Assembly: GCA_018398585.1 (NCBI GenBank)
Contig: JAGTTD010000020.1
Coordinates: forward strand, 20,184,350-20,248,349
Length of the DNA stretch: 64,000 nt
Direction: 5' to 3'
Origin: Simmondsia chinensis
Lineage: Eukaryota > Streptophyta > Magnoliopsida > Caryophyllales > Simmondsiaceae
Shown in pieces: positions 31,396 to 43,804 of this stretch (position 1 is its first letter; every line of letters starts with the position of its first letter). The translations under genes and the position numbers were made by a program. Under the pieces are notes generated by a model, which was given only the letters and a program-made list of their open reading frames with translations, did no database searches and was not told the DNA's origin.

Positions 31396-32426
31396 TGTTA
31401 TAAAAAATAGCGCGTACAATAAAAATACTGTGTAAATAGAGCTGAAATACTGCGTACAATACAGCAAAAAAATACAACAAAAATACTGTCAAAAATTACA
31501 GTGAAAAAACTATAAAAATAAACTGTGAATTACTGTAAATCAAACAGCGTGATTTAAATCGGAAATCAGTCAAAAATTCAGCATAATAATGCATTAAAAA
31601 TTCCAGTAATTTTGTAGCGGAAAGACTCAGCCAAATAAATGAACATGACAATCAAATAGAAAGAGGAACAGTAGATTAGAAAATACCGAAGATACCGTGC
31701 AGTGGGAGATACCACTGTCTCAAAAGACGATTTTGCCGCTGCTCCGGTTCATTTAGTAGTATCGGTGGCAATCCTCCAGGATTAACACGGTCGGACTCTT
31801 AACGTGCACTCGTTAATCGTCGGGTAGGAGAGAATGAGAACTTTGTCCGGAATGACAAAGAGGAAAATGACGAGAACAAGGAAGAGAAGAAGACTGTTTG
31901 AATTTGTTGTTTTCTGCAAGCACTATATTATCCTATACTTATACTAATGCAAATGTAGTAACTCCCTTCCTCAACAGCCAAAAAAATGGTTCTGGTTTAA
32001 TTTGTGCAATAAATTGGAGATTTGGAGATGAACATCTATGAGACCAACGGTTAGTGATATTAAATTCATATCAACAGCTATTTTTGTTCGATTAAAGCAA
32101 ATCCCGTCTAAATCGGTAATGGTTGGAGCAATAACAATAGTGGTGACTCATTTTCCGTAATATAAATATACACTATGAGAAAAAGAACACCCACCCCCTG
32201 GCCCGAGCACTGCACGACACGGCAGGCGGTGCGCGGGCGTGTGTTTCCCACCATTCCTTCACCCAAGACTTAATTCAAATTAGTTTGGGGGCATATACCC
32301 TTATAAACCCAACCTCGCCTCCTTAATTTGTCATTGTGGGATGGAGGGCTTTTTATTTTTGTATTCACAATATGGGATGTAACTTTCCTACAATATTTAG
32401 GTTTAGCTTGTATCATTTTTCCACCA
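31396..32426 (-). repeat. 3' LTR of the 1 kb-LTR copia
   Basis: Starts TGTTATAAAAAATAGCG and ends TTCCACCA. It contains an extra GC-rich piece near 32190-32245 that is shorter in the partner. Confidence 0.88.
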
Positions 32427-33015
32427 ATCCCCCACAAAGGATATAAGCGAGAGAGAAAGATAAAGATAGATCGAGCAATGGGAATTTAGTTCTTCAGTGT
32501 TGATGTCTTGCAACTTGAATCGTCATCTAGTGCAACCCAAGTTTAGGACCAACATCTTGCAAGGTGACTTTCGTCTTGAACCTCACAAGGGGTTGTATAG
32601 TCTTCCACTTGGACACATACCAAACTCCAGATCTTGACAACTCCTACGATTTATCAGCCATGTGCTCATCCTGGATATTCATAGGCGCTCTAGAAAGCAA
32701 GTCTTAATCCTTCATAGGGAGCGGCCAGACTCCCACACCTATATAGGTGGATTCCATCAAGTGTGTGTTACCGCACACCACCAAATATAGGGATATGGAT
32801 CCATTAAGAGCTTAAGCTCAACCTTACCCCTTTGTAACATACAGACAGTGTCCATCAAGTGCAAGCTTAGCTTACACCACCAAACATATGGCTATAGACC
32901 CGTCTTCCCACTGTCACACCATATGGAGGGACAACATTAAACACAGTGCATTTCTCGAATGAAACTATAACTTATCACATTGAGCCTGTTAAGACTAGGT
33001 TGGATACATCACAGT
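32427..33015 (-). other. 3' untranslated part of the copia element
   Basis: Sequence between the RNase H end and the 3' LTR, with no open reading. It contains the polypurine tract at its left end. Confidence 0.5.
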
Positions 33016-33360
33016 TTATTCATGTATAGACTTTGATCCTATCCCCCTCGATGTTTCTACAAGCATTTTACGACTAAGGCCTTTTGTCAACGGATCCGCA
33101 AGATTCTTTTCAGACTTTACATAGTCCAGTGATATCACTCCACTTCCTAGTAGATCTTTCACGATCTTATGCCTGAGACGAATGCATCTCCTCTTGCCAT
33201 TATAAACCTTGTTCTTAGCCACAGCAATTGCAACTTGACTGTCACAATGAAGTGGCACTGATGGGGCTGGAAGCCCCCACAATGGCACGTCTCCCAATAG
33301 ACTTCTTAGCCACTCGGCTTCATGACCTGTCAACTCAAGAGCAATAAACTCAGATTTCAT
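33016..33360 (-). pseudogene. Copia RNase H
   Basis: The segment has KSEFIALELTGHEAEWLRSL, LHCDSQVAIAVAKNKVYNGK, RHKIVKDLLGSGVISLDYV and NLADPLTKGL. The preceding part (33361-33573) with the first catalytic Asp is in another frame. Confidence 0.82.
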
Positions 33361-33573
33361 AGTAGACGTAGCAATATAAGATTGCTTAGATAATTTTCAG
33401 GATATAGCACTTCCAGCTAGTGTAAACACATATACACTAGTGGAATTAATTTCATCATTATCAGACACCCAATTGGCCTCACTATATCCTTCTAAAACAG
33501 CAGGAAACTTTCCGAAGTGAAATCCCCAATCCACAGTTCCTTTCAAGTATGTAAGCAATCTTTTTAACGCATT

Positions 33574-34395
33574 CTAATGCTCTTGATTAGGATTATGTAT
33601 GTATCTACTGAGTCTACTTACAGCATATGCAATGTCAGGTCTAGTATTGTTCATCAGAAACATAACACTACCAATTATTTTGGCATATTCAAATTGGCAC
33701 ATAGTGACACCTTTATGTTTAGTTAGATGTATACTGGGATCATAAGGTGTTCTTACAGGATCAGTATTGACCATTTTGAACTTTCTAAGTATCTTCTCAA
33801 CGTAGTGAGACTGGTTTAGGCTTATGCCTTCTAGAGTTTTCACAATTTTAACTCCTAAACTCATGTCTGTCTCACCCATATCTTTCATCTCAAATTTACA
33901 GCATAGAAAGTTTTTCGTTTCATTGACAACATTCAAGTCTATGCCAAATATCAGCATATCATCAACATATAGACAAATTATTACACATCCATTTGAATTA
34001 AACTTAGAATACACACAAGAATCACCATTGTTTACAAGAAAATTATTAGCTACTAGCGAGCTGTTAAATTTCTCATGCCACTGTTTAGGTGCCTGTTTGA
34101 GACCATTTAGAGATTTTACAAGTTTACAAACTTTATTTTCATTACCAGGAACCACAAAGCCCTTAGGTTGCTTCATGTAAATCTGTTTGTCTAGGTCCCC
34201 ATTAAGGAATACTATTTTAACATCCATTTGATGCACTACTAAATCATGTATCGACGTAAGGGGGATCAAAGCTCTAATCGTGGCGATTTTAGCGACAGGT
34301 GGATAAGTATCAAAATAGTCTAACCCATTTTTCTGGGTGTAACCCTTAACCACTAACATTGCCTTAAACTTGTCTATTGTCCCATCAGACTTCAT
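33574..34395 (-). pseudogene. Copia reverse transcriptase
   Basis: A 273-residue open segment has KAMLVVKGYTQKNGLDYFDTY, HQMDVKIVFLNGDLDKQIYMKQP, VKSLNGLKQAPKQWHEKF and the catalytic CLYVDDMLIFG. It ends with NTRPDIAYAVSRLSRYIHNP. The N-terminal part (34400-34560) is broken. Confidence 0.87.
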
Positions 34396-34563
34396 TTTCT
34401 TTCTAAAAACACTTACAACCTATTGGCTTACAACCTCTTGGAAGGTTTATCAATTCCCATGTGTGGTTACTTAGAATTAATTCTAGTTCGCTATTAATAG
34501 CTTATTTCCAAAAGGTAGAATTAATTGATCTTATAGCTTCATCATAGGTTTTGGGGTCTTCCT

Positions 34564-35522
34564 CTAGCATATAGACATTTGCAATTTTTCATTTATGAAA
34601 GTATCTTCCGATAGGAAAGTGATAACAAAATCATGTCCAAAGTTGGTTTGTTTCCTAGCTCTTTTACTCATTCGAATTTCAGGAGTGTCTCTATCGTTAG
34701 TATTATCATGATTAGCAGTTACATTATGAGAAGGAAAATTAGTAGGTTGTGTATCATGAGATTTTAAGGGAAATATATGTTCAAAGAATTCAACATTTCT
34801 AGATTCCATAATACTAGCACATACGTATGAATCATTAGATCCTTTAATCAAAAAGCGATAAGCAGCACTATGATGAGCATATCCGATACAAATAGAATCA
34901 ACAGTTTTAGGTCCAATTTTACCCCGTTTAAAGTCTGGTAACCCAACCTTAGCTAGATACCCCCACACTTTCAAGTATTTTAGATTAGGCACATAACCTT
35001 TCCACATTTCGTATGGGGTTTTATTTAGTTTTTTATGAGGAATTTTATTAAGTACGTGACAAGTAGATAATATCGCCTCCCCTCACATGTTGTCAGGTAG
35101 TCCAGAATTAATAAGCATAGCATTCATCATGCCTTTTAAAGTTCTATTTTCCCTCTTTGCAACACCGTTAGACTGTGGGTAGTAGGGAGGGCTTCGCTCA
35201 TATATTATTCCATTTTTCTCACAGAATCTTTCTACAGATGTTGGATCATATTCTCCTCCTCCACCAGACCTAACTCTTTTTATTTTTCTTCCTAACTAAT
35301 TTTCTACTTCGGCTTTATATTTTAAAAGCATCTCTTCTACTTCATTTTTAGTACTTAGGAGATATACCATCGAGTATCTAGAGTGATCATCTACAAAAGT
35401 CACGTAGTATCTTTTTCCACCTTTAATCATCAGACTTTTTAGTCTCCTAAATTAGTGTGAACTAGTTCAAGAAGTTCAGTTTGTCTCTCAATGGACTTAA
35501 AGGGTTTTTTAGCATATTTAGC
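34564..35522 (-). pseudogene. Copia integrase
   Basis: The core is in several short pieces (35010-35520) with GGGEYD and YYPQSNGVAKRENRT visible in the minus frames. The last catalytic residue, normally E in NGVAERKN, appears as K. The C-terminal segment (34564-35007) has YVPNLKYLKVWGYLAKVGLP and IGYAHHSAAYRFL. Decay is strong. Confidence 0.7.
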
Positions 35523-36046
35523 TTATACACATACTTCGCACTTATTAAAGTTGATATCACTGAAGTTAGGGATCATGTTCATTTTCTTAAGTCGTTTAAT
35601 TGATTCAACATTTGTATGTCCTAAGCGAGCATGCCACAATTCAAGAGATTCAACAATATAAGCAGAAGAGGTACTAGCAATGTTATTCATGCAAACAGCA
35701 TCAAGAACAAAGAGACCACCATTACAAAAACCTTTGCCTACAAATTCTCCATTCCTAGTCAGGACTAATTTGTTTGAGTCAAAGGATAATTTCAACCCAG
35801 CTTTGATTAAAAGACTACAGAAATCAGATTTCTACGCATATTAGACACATGCAGCACATTTGTTAAAGTAAGAAACTTTCTAGAAATGAGTTTTAAAGAA
35901 ATATTCCCTTTTTCGAGGATCGGTACAGCTGCAAAATTGCCCATATAGACCACCTTCCCATCGGACATTTTTTGGTATTCCTGGAACATGTTTCTGTTTG
36001 TGCAGATATGCCTGGTAGCCCCGGTATCCACTATCCACTCAGTCAT
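35523..36046 (-). pseudogene. Copia protease and pre-integrase
   Basis: The protease site is WIVDTGATRHICT (D-T-G) with VYMGNFAAVPILEKGNI and LTNVLHVSNMRRNLISV. The pre-integrase domain has LWHARLGHTNVESIKRLKK and a CEVC pair. The two pieces (35807-36046, 35523-35795) are close but in different frames. Confidence 0.82.
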
Positions 36047-36096
36047 ATTGTTTACCAGGTTTACCTCTGAAACAACAGCTACAATATTCTCCGTTT

Positions 36097-36934
36097 CTAC
36101 AAGGTGGGTTTTGTTTTTCGGGTCCTTGGGCTAGTTCCTTTTACTTTTGCAGTCTTTGGCCATATGTCCACGTTTTTCATCGTAATAGTAATCTCAGAGG
36201 AATTTGTTGTTTGGCTTTTGAATCTTTCCACCAGACTTGAAATTTGAGTGATGCTTTTTTCCTTTGTTCTTGAACCAGTCAGTAGTACTAGGCCTAGCTT
36301 CGACAATGTTAGCTTTAGATTGGTCGGAGTATGCGTACCCCTTGTCCTTAAGCCTATTTTCTTCTTCAACTTTTAAGTGGTTCACCAACTCGTCTAATGT
36401 CAAGTCCTTCTTTTTATGCATAAGTAGGTTTTTATAATCCTTCCAAGAAGGTGAAAGTTTTTCCATTAAAACATATACTTGAGTTATTTCGCAAATTTTA
36501 AGGCCTTCTTGCAAAAGAATAGTTACTATATTTTCATATTCATGGACTTGATCAATGATTGGTTTATGTCCACGAATTTGAAATCTAACCACTTACTAAC
36601 GGCGTATTTTCTAGTCCCTGCATCATCACCCCCATATTTTTTTCTGTAGGGAGTCCCAAATCTCTTTTGCCATGCTTAATTTTACATAAGTATCAAAGAG
36701 CCCATCACTCATGTAATGTAGTAAGTTTCCCCTATAGGTTCGGTCGTTTACGGTGAATTTTTCTTCATCAGCTTTTTTTTCGTTTTCACCTTCAAGTGCC
36801 TTTTTCTCATAAAGTACGTAATCAATACATACTAGTTGTAGAAAAAATAAAATTTTTTGGGACCACCTCTTATAGTTCTTCCCGTTAAGGGGCTCAACTT
36901 TAGACATGTCGGGAAGGGGTATTTTGGTTGCCAT
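36097..36934 (-). pseudogene. Copia gag
   Basis: The start is the Met of MATKIPLPDMSKVEPL at 36934. Gag features are LNGKNYKRWSQKILFFLQ, AKEIWDSLQKK and, in the next segment, HEYENIVTILLQEGLKI, LPPSW-like LSPSWKDYKN and LTLDELVNHLKVEEE. A frameshift lies near 36600-36626. The zinc knuckle has decayed: the expected cysteines appear as stop or Tyr (DYYYDEKRGHMAKDCKSK). Confidence 0.82.
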
Positions 36935-36971
36935 GTTCAAATATAAGTATGTGATAAATCATCTTTTAGAT

Positions 36972-37998
36972 TGTTATAAAAAATAACGTGTACAACAAAA
37001 ATATTGCTTAAAATATTGCGTAAATATAGTTGAAATACTGCGTACAATACAACGGAAAATACGGCGAAAATATTGCTAAAAATTACAGTGAAAAAAAGTA
37101 AAAATAAACTGCAAATTACTGTAAATTAAACACATTGATTTAAATTGGAAATCAGTCAAAAATTCAGAGCAATAATGCAATAAAAATTCCAGTAATTTTG
37201 TAGGGGAAAGACGCAGCCAAATAAATGAACATGACAATCAAATAATACCGAAAGAGGAAAAGTAGATTAGAAAATACCAAAGATACCGTGCCATGGGAGA
37301 TACCACTGTCCTAAAAGACGGTTTCGCCGCTGCTTCGGTGCATACAGTAGTATCGGCGGCCGTCCTCCAGGATTAACACGGTCCGACTCTTAACGTGCAC
37401 TTGTTAATCGTCGGGTAGGAGAGAACGAGAACTTTGCTCATAATGACAAAGAGGAAAATGACGAGAACAGGGAAGAGAAGAAGACTGGAACAGCTTGATG
37501 ATGTTTGAATTCGTTGTTTTCTACAAGCATTATATTATCCTATATTTATACTAATGCAAATGTAGTAACTCCCCTCCTCAACGGTCAAAAAAAACAATTC
37601 TGGTTTAATTTGTGCAAGAAATTGGAGATTTTGAGATGAACAGCTATGAGACCAACGGTTAGTGATATTAAATTCATACCAACAGCTATTTTTGTGCGAT
37701 TAAAGCAAATCCTATCTAAATTGGTAAAGGTTGGAGCAATAACAGTAGCGGTGACTCATTTTTCGTAAAATAAATATACCCGATGAGAAAAAGAACACCC
37801 ACACCCGAGCACGTGGTTCCTACCATTCCTTCACCCAAGACTTAATTTAAATTAGTTTGGGGGCATATATCCTTATAAACCCAACCTCACCTCCTTAATT
37901 TGTCAATGTGGGATGGAGGGTTTTTTATTTTTGTATTCACAATATGGGATGTAACTTTACTATAATATTTAGGCTTAGCTTATATCATTTTTTCAACA
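36972..37998 (-). repeat. 5' LTR of the 1 kb-LTR copia
   Basis: Starts TGTTATAAAAAATAACG and ends TTTTTTCAACA, followed by AGAAC. Confidence 0.88.
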
Positions 37999-38006
37999 AG
38001 AACAAC

Positions 38007-38705
38007 TCTCTTACTAAAGGCTAAAATTACAACAATTTATAAGAAACTATTACCCAAATCCTAAAATTTTAGGGCACAACCTTTCAATTAATGATGTAGC
38101 ATTTTAATTTTTATCATACAATGGTCAAAAATTATAAAGAATTAAGATAAAGAGTTCTTACAAAGTAACATGAATGAAGAGAAAAGAGAAGAAAAAATGT
38201 TGAAAAAATGAAATACATTTGAAAACTTAAGGGGGAAAAAAAAGAAGATGAACAGTTAATAATAAAGAGAACAAAAAAAAGGAAAAATAAATAGTAAAAG
38301 TTATTGAAGGCAATTAATAAAGAAATTAAAAATGGGGATGTAAAATCAAAACCGACAAAACATGATGTAAATAATGAACATTTAGAAAATCAAATTGCCG
38401 CAAATAATTAAGAAGGGAGGGGTTAAAAAGTAAAATAGAGATATAAAAGCAATTATTAATAGCAATAGAAAAAAAAAAATAGAAAAATGAGACAACTAAA
38501 AGATAATAAACATCAAGAATAATTTTAAATTAGCCCTAACTTTTTATGACATTTAAATGATAAAGGTCTTTTTAATGTTTTATTGTGAACAACAAAGAAT
38601 ACAATTACAAATAAAATATAATGTTATATTATTATTTTTCATAAATTAAATAAATTTTTTTATAATTTAAAAACACTGCCCATGCATAGCACGGGAAAAA
38701 CCTAG
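38007..38705 (+). mobile_element. Possible non-autonomous Helitron
   Basis: The right end has a hairpin, GCCCATGCATAGCACGGG (38678-38695), followed by AAAAAC and CTAG (38702-38705) before a T. This is the Helitron 3' pattern of a short stem-loop about 6-12 bases before CTRR. A candidate 5' end is TCTCTTACTA near 38009, although the base before it is C rather than A. The interior is AT-rich and non-coding. The 5' limit is uncertain. Confidence 0.45.
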
Positions 38706-39491
38706 TATTCTATAATTTATATTACTTTTGATTTGAAGATTCATTGATTAATTGATTGGTTTGTTGGTTGATTACTATGGATCACAACACAAGCGCAAGC
38801 CTTACAGTCAAGGAAGTCTTTTTCACAACTTTAAACTGTTAAAACTTGAACTAAACGCAGCCTAAGTATGTCATACAAAGAGGAAAGAAATATGGGAGAA
38901 TTGAGACATAAAATTTGGGTTAAAGTTTTACGTAGTTAGGGAGTATTTAAAAGCAAAAGTTATAGATGAAACACATGTGAGCGAGGGTGTTTGAGTTTTG
39001 ATGTTGATGACGGCGTAGGACGCTATTTCTCATTCCTCATCAACCTGCGCCTTCAGCCATGGTGATTCCCCGGCGTTTCTTGGATGATTGATGGCTTTGG
39101 TGTTCATTTTCTCTCTCCTAGGGGTCTACTTTCTCCTTCGTTTCTTGCTTGGATCTCTTCTCTTGTGGAGCAATTCTTGGTACACACTCTTTATCCCGCT
39201 TGTTCTTGTTCTTAGCTTGGCTATTTGGGTGGTTCTTAGAGTTTTCCGTCGTGGCACTATCGTGCCCTGTTTTCGGTAAAAACAAGGGCGGTGGGAGATT
39301 GATGATGATAAACGCATGCTTCTTGAATTTCCTTGCTTGATTTCTTGATCTTGAATGCCATTGTTGTATTGGTGTGGTGGAGAGCTCGTTTGTCTTGTTT
39401 GTTTGAAGGTTTCGGGTTTGTTGGATGTTTGTTACAAGTTGTTGCAACCTTGCCTTGCTTGAATCTTCTTGCTTGTTTTAATTGGTTGGCC

Positions 39492-40940
39492 ATGGTTGAG
39501 CTGGGTGCTCCTCCCCAGCCGTGGGCCTCGGTGACTGCCACGCCACCCCCCGGTGGTGCGCTTTGGTTTGTTCCTCCAAGGCTTGTGAATGGGGAAGTAG
39601 TTACTACCATCACCGATGCCGATGGAGCACCGGGTCTTGAAAAATGGGGCCGATGTCTTGTTGGTCGTATTATTAGGGGTTGTGTTGCATACTCTCGATG
39701 TGTTGCTTTAGCTCGCATGCTTTGGGGGTCGAAAGGACTTGAATATGTGATTGCGGATAAGGAGGTCTACTATTTCTGGTTTAAGTCAATAGCTGAGTCG
39801 GATTTGATTCTTAGGGGTGGGCCTTGGACCCTTAATGGGCATTACCTCTCCCTTGAGCGTTGGCAACCCAACTTCGCTCCCTCGCGTGACCTCCCTTGGA
39901 TCGCAATTTGGGTCCAATTGCATGGTCTTCCAGCCTCTTTATGGTCGGAAACTTCTTTGAGCTCGATTGCTAGCGGTGTGGGACACCCCCTTTTCATGGA
40001 CCAACCAACTTTGGAAGGTATTATGGTTAGCTATGCTCGTGTATGTGTACAACTTGATGCTTGGACCGACCCCCCGAAGCGGCTCTCGGTTGATTATAAT
40101 GGCCGAATCATAACGGTAACCGTTAAATTGGAGGGTATGCCGAACGTTTGTCGCAAATGCAGGGTCTTTGGTCATTCTTGTCCCAACCCGAACACTGTTA
40201 CTATCCTCCCGGAGCAACCGGAGGTGGTGGCCGGGAAAAAAGCCCGGCGGCGGCTGAGGCGGCGGAGGCGGCATAAGGGCGGTGGGAGGAATGGTGATGA
40301 GATGACCACCTCTAACTCCTTTGGGCTTGAGTATGAGCCCACTAATGTTGGGCTTGAGGGGGCAAGGGTTAGTGGGCCTTGTGATGTTGGGCTTCTGGTG
40401 AATGGGACACGGGAAGGGGTTGATGCGGATGGGCCCACGGTTGGGCCTGGGGTGGGGGCTGTTGATGATAGGGACGGGGGAGTGTTGTTGGGGCCGGTAG
40501 TGCACGGGCCACGCCTCTCTCTTCCTGGGCTCACGATCGGGCAGCGCCTTACCGGGCCGGGTGGTTCTTGCCCTTCGAGATTTGTCCTTGCTAGAGGAAA
40601 TGGGCTCGTTTTGGAGGGGCTTTCCTCTCGCGATTCACCTACTACTAGGTTTAGAGGGGATGGGCCCGATGTGGTGGGGCTCCCCTCTAGTGACCGACCC
40701 GCTGTCTCTCCTAGGGGGAATGGGCCTGCTTTGGAGGGGCTTTCTCCTAGGGTCGCGCCCGTTCTTCACACTAGTCGGAATGGGCCCGTTTTAGAGGGGC
40801 TTCCTTCTAGTGCATCCACTTCCGCTACTTCTAGAGGAAATGGGCCCATTTCGGAGGGGCTTTCTTCTAGGGGTGTTAGTCGGGACCGACTGTTGGATCT
40901 TTCAGGTTTGGTGCCGATCGATGTGTGGACCATTTGGTGA
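39492..40940 (+). pseudogene. LINE ORF1 (DUF4283, zinc knuckle)
   Basis: The start at 39492 (GCCATGG) is preferred over the longer upstream reading from 39333, whose first 53 residues look random. The N-terminal DUF4283-like domain covers about residues 50-220: ALARMLWGSKGLEYVIADKE, YYFWFKSIAESDLILRGGPW, LPWIAIWVQLHGLPASLW. A short CCHC-like knuckle, CRKCRVFGHSCPN, is incomplete. The C-terminal part is Gly/Pro-rich and holds five 60 bp tandem repeats. The frame ends at 40940, but a neighbouring frame (40925-41341) continues a similar polar sequence, so a frameshift near 40920 probably shortens it. ORF1 binds LINE RNA. Confidence 0.8.
40590..40880 (+). repeat. Five tandem 60 bp repeats in ORF1
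   Basis: Five successive units of exactly 60 bp, each carrying AATGGGCC..., GGAGGGGCTT and TCTTCTAG-like motifs. They encode 20-residue repeats with consensus RGNGP-LEGLPSS followed by a variable Ser/Thr/Pro part. The period keeps the reading frame. Confidence 0.9.
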
Positions 40941-41341
40941 CTCCTAGCCCACGCATGGTTGGTACCGTTGAGTTGAGGGGGGCGGTTGGCTCGGACAATA
41001 GGGAGGTGAGTGCTAGCACTCGTACAGTTCTTTCGGATTCTGGGTTGGTTTCTCTTTCGCCTCGGACTTTCGCTGATTTTGTTCCCACCCCTCTTCGGGA
41101 GGACTCCGAGATCGTTGATGTTCCTATTGAGGTGGAGATGGCTCAGGAAGGCATTCTTGGAGTCACTACCCCTCTGTTACGTTCCTTGAATCGGTCGGCA
41201 AGTGTGCCAAGCCTAGACACGTCATACCGATCTGAGAGTATGTCGGGCACTTCCACTTCCCCATGTGTTGGGGTTGCCGTTGAGGGCCCGAGGAGGCCAA
41301 TTACTCGTGCGGCCACACGTGCGGGCCGCGCCCCCACTTGA
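40925..41341 (+). pseudogene. LINE linker region, shifted frame
   Basis: A 138-residue piece, low in domain content, ends RRPITRAATRAGRAPT, a basic tail as seen just before the endonuclease in plant LINEs. It continues the ORF1 linker after a frameshift near 40920. Confidence 0.5.
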
Positions 41342-42056
41342 TTATTTCATCATTGTGGTTGGTTGTTGGAATATTAGGGGGCTTAACAGTCCCCAATCTT
41401 CCCGAGCTGTCCGTGATTGGATTTCTTCCAATTGCTTATCTGTCATTGGTTTGGTCGAGACCAAAACTAAACCTTCTGATGTTGAGGCGGTGATTGCTCG
41501 TTGTGCCGATGGGTGGAGTCATCTCTTCAGTGGCGTCTGCCCTACGCGGTATCGCATTATCGTTGCTTGGGATCCGGGCGTTCATAGAGTCGAGCTCATT
41601 CGAGGAGGGGACCAGTTCCTTACTTGTCGTATCTCCGATCTCTCTGGGGCTGTGAGCTTTCTCGCTACTTTTGTTTACGGCTTTAATGAGCCGGGTCCTC
41701 GCCGAGCTTTATGGGACTATATTCGAAGCACTAGCTTGAGTCTCTTGGGTGAGCCTTGGATCCTTCTTGGGGATTTCAACGCCATCCTTTGTCTTTCTGA
41801 TCGATGCGGCCGCCAGGAGGGTTGGCCAGGTCACATGGACGACTTCCAGGAGTGTCTTACTGAGGCTGAGCTTACACCTATATCCTCTTCGGGTCTTCAC
41901 TTTACATGGTCCAATGGGGCCGAGGGTGACCGCTTGATTCTCAAGCGGCTTGACTGGTGTCTAGTCAGTGAGGGTCGGCTTCGTGACTTCCCTATCGCAT
42001 CCGCAGAGTTCCTTGCCCGTCATGTTGTCTCGGACCACAGCGCCATTATTGTTTGA
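41341..42056 (+). pseudogene. LINE ORF2 endonuclease
   Basis: Apurinic-like (exonuclease-endonuclease-phosphatase) domain. Visible motifs are GCWNIRGLNSPQSSRAV (with N), SVIGLVETKT (catalytic E), GEPWILLGDFNAIL (D and N) and VVSDHSAIIV (the SDH with the catalytic D and H). It would nick target DNA at TTTT/A-type sites. It is cut by a TGA at 42054-42056, and the same frame continues GLRERRALRLPFKFFNFWADH with a TAG soon after. Confidence 0.87.
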
Positions 42057-42189
42057 GGGCTTAGGGAACGTCGTGCCCTACGACTTCCTTTCAAGTTCTT
42101 CAACTTTTGGGCTGATCACGAGGACTTCCTTCCCACGGTCAGACGAGTCTAGGACACCTGTGTTGAGGGTACTCCGATGTATCAACTTA

Positions 42190-43783
42190 GTCTCAGAAGC
42201 TGAAGCTGCTGAAGTGTGAGTTAAAGGCCCTCAACGCCCGCCATTATAGTCACATCTCGGCCAGAGTCGAGGTGGCCCATGATGCTTGGGCCATGAGCCA
42301 GAGGGCCTTGGATGAGGACCCTGAGAGTCCTTCTCTGCGTCTTGAGGACCGCCGTCTTTTTCATCAGTATTCAGCTTTGTGTCGGGATGAGGAGGCATTC
42401 TACAGTCAGAAGTCGCGTATTCAGTGGCTTTCGCTTGGGAATTAGAGCACTCGGTTCTTTCATCGGTCTGTTCTCCATCGGCAGGCCCGGAACTGGCTCT
42501 CGTCGATTATTGGTTCTGATGGTGTGAGGACTCACGATCCGCAGTTGATCTCCCATGTCGGGGTTGCCTTCTTCCAGGATTTGTTGACTGAGCCAGGTGG
42601 TCCGTTATCTGAGGATGTTTCTGACATTTTTGAGGCTCGCATTTCGGAGGATCAGGCTCGCCCGCTTATCTCCACAGTCACTGCTGCCGAGGTCCGGGAT
42701 ACTCTTTTTTCCATAGGTGATGACAAGGCCCCGGGGCCTGATGGTTACACCTCCCTCTTTTTTAAGAGGGCCTGGGAGGTGGTCGGGGGAGCAGTGATTA
42801 GGGCCGTGCAGTCTTTCTTCGTCTCAGGGGCATGCTGGGTGCCCTAATCGCCACCAGGATATGTCTCGTGCCTAAAGTGGAGTCTCCTTCCACCTTTGGC
42901 GACTTCCGCCCTATCTCCTATTGCAATGTGATCTACAAGTGTATCACTAAAATCATTGCAAAAAGGTTGAAGGGTGTCCTTCCCGGGTTGATTGGTGATG
43001 CTCAGACAGCGTTTGTTCCGGGTCGTTGGATCTCTGACAGCATCCTTTTGACACAGGAATTGATGCGCGGTTACCACCTTCAGGTCTCGCCTCGTTGTGC
43101 ACTGAAAGTCGATATCCGCAAGGATTTTGATACTGTTCGGTGGGATTTCATTCTAGCTGGGATGAGGAGTATGGGGATACCCGAGGTCATGATTGGTTGG
43201 ATCTGTGAGTGCCTCTCTACCGCCCGCTTTTCTGTCACCATCAATGGCGAACTTCAGGGGTTCTTTCACTCCAGTCGGGGTGTCTGTCAGGGTGACCCTC
43301 CCTCTCCTTAACCTGTTTGTTATAGCTATGGAGGGTCTTCGAGGGATGCTCCACCGTGCCATTGATGACCCGCGCTTTCGTTATCATCCATGCTGCCGTC
43401 GTACTGGGTTGACACACCTGTGTTTTGCTGATGATTTGATGATCTTCTGTCGAGGTGATATGGGTAGTGTCTTTGTTATTCGTGAGGTTTTGGACTGCTT
43501 TGCTGTACTCTCAGGGCTCTCCTCGAATGCAGCAAAGAGCTCAGTTTTTCTCGCGGGGGTGGACTCTGCGACTCAGCGGGACATTTTGGGTGTTCTAGGT
43601 TTCAGCCTTGGGCAGTGCCCAGTTCGCTATCTGGGAGTACCTCTTATCACTTCTCGGCTGCGGTACATCAACTGCAAGCCACTGCTGGATCGCATCCTCT
43701 CTCGTACACGGCTCTGGACCTCCCGCTCACTTTCATATGCTGGTCCCTTGCAGCTTATTCGGTCTGTTCTTTTTGCCACTTAG
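42190..43783 (+). pseudogene. LINE ORF2 reverse transcriptase
   Basis: Pieces in order: the pre-RT region (42190-42520) with SLGN*STRFFH, where relatives have GDRNTRFFH; 42524-42847 with DDKAPGPDGYTSLFFKRAWEVV; 42832-43311 with FRPISYCNVIYKCITKIIAKRL, AFVPGRWISDSILL and KVDIRKDFDTVRWDF; 43193-43783 with LTHLCFADDLMIFCRGD, the catalytic FADD box, and CPVRYLGVPL. Frame changes lie near 42840 and 43300. It would copy LINE RNA at the nick. Confidence 0.88.
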
Positions 43784-43804
43784 GTCTACTGGTCGTCGAT
43801 CTTC

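Larger units (their letters stand above)
31396..37998 (-). mobile_element. Full-span Ty1/copia element with 1 kb LTRs
   Basis: LTRs of 1031 bp (31396-32426) and 1027 bp (36972-37998) enclose a minus-strand copia order. The flanks AGAAT and AGAAC are a target duplication with one mismatch. A polypurine tract, the complement of ATCCCCCACAAAGG, lies next to the left LTR. No standard primer site was recognised; only about 37 bases separate the right LTR from the gag start. The two LTRs differ by many substitutions and some indels, so it is not young. All domains are broken. Confidence 0.9.

Noticed and set aside
39257..39718. Minus-strand reading frame of 153 residues
   Set aside because: Shadow of the LINE ORF1 on the plus strand, caused by its GC-rich codon use.
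39939..40505. Minus-strand Pro-rich reading frame of 188 residues
   Set aside because: Shadow of the Gly-rich ORF1; the composition mirrors the plus-strand codons.
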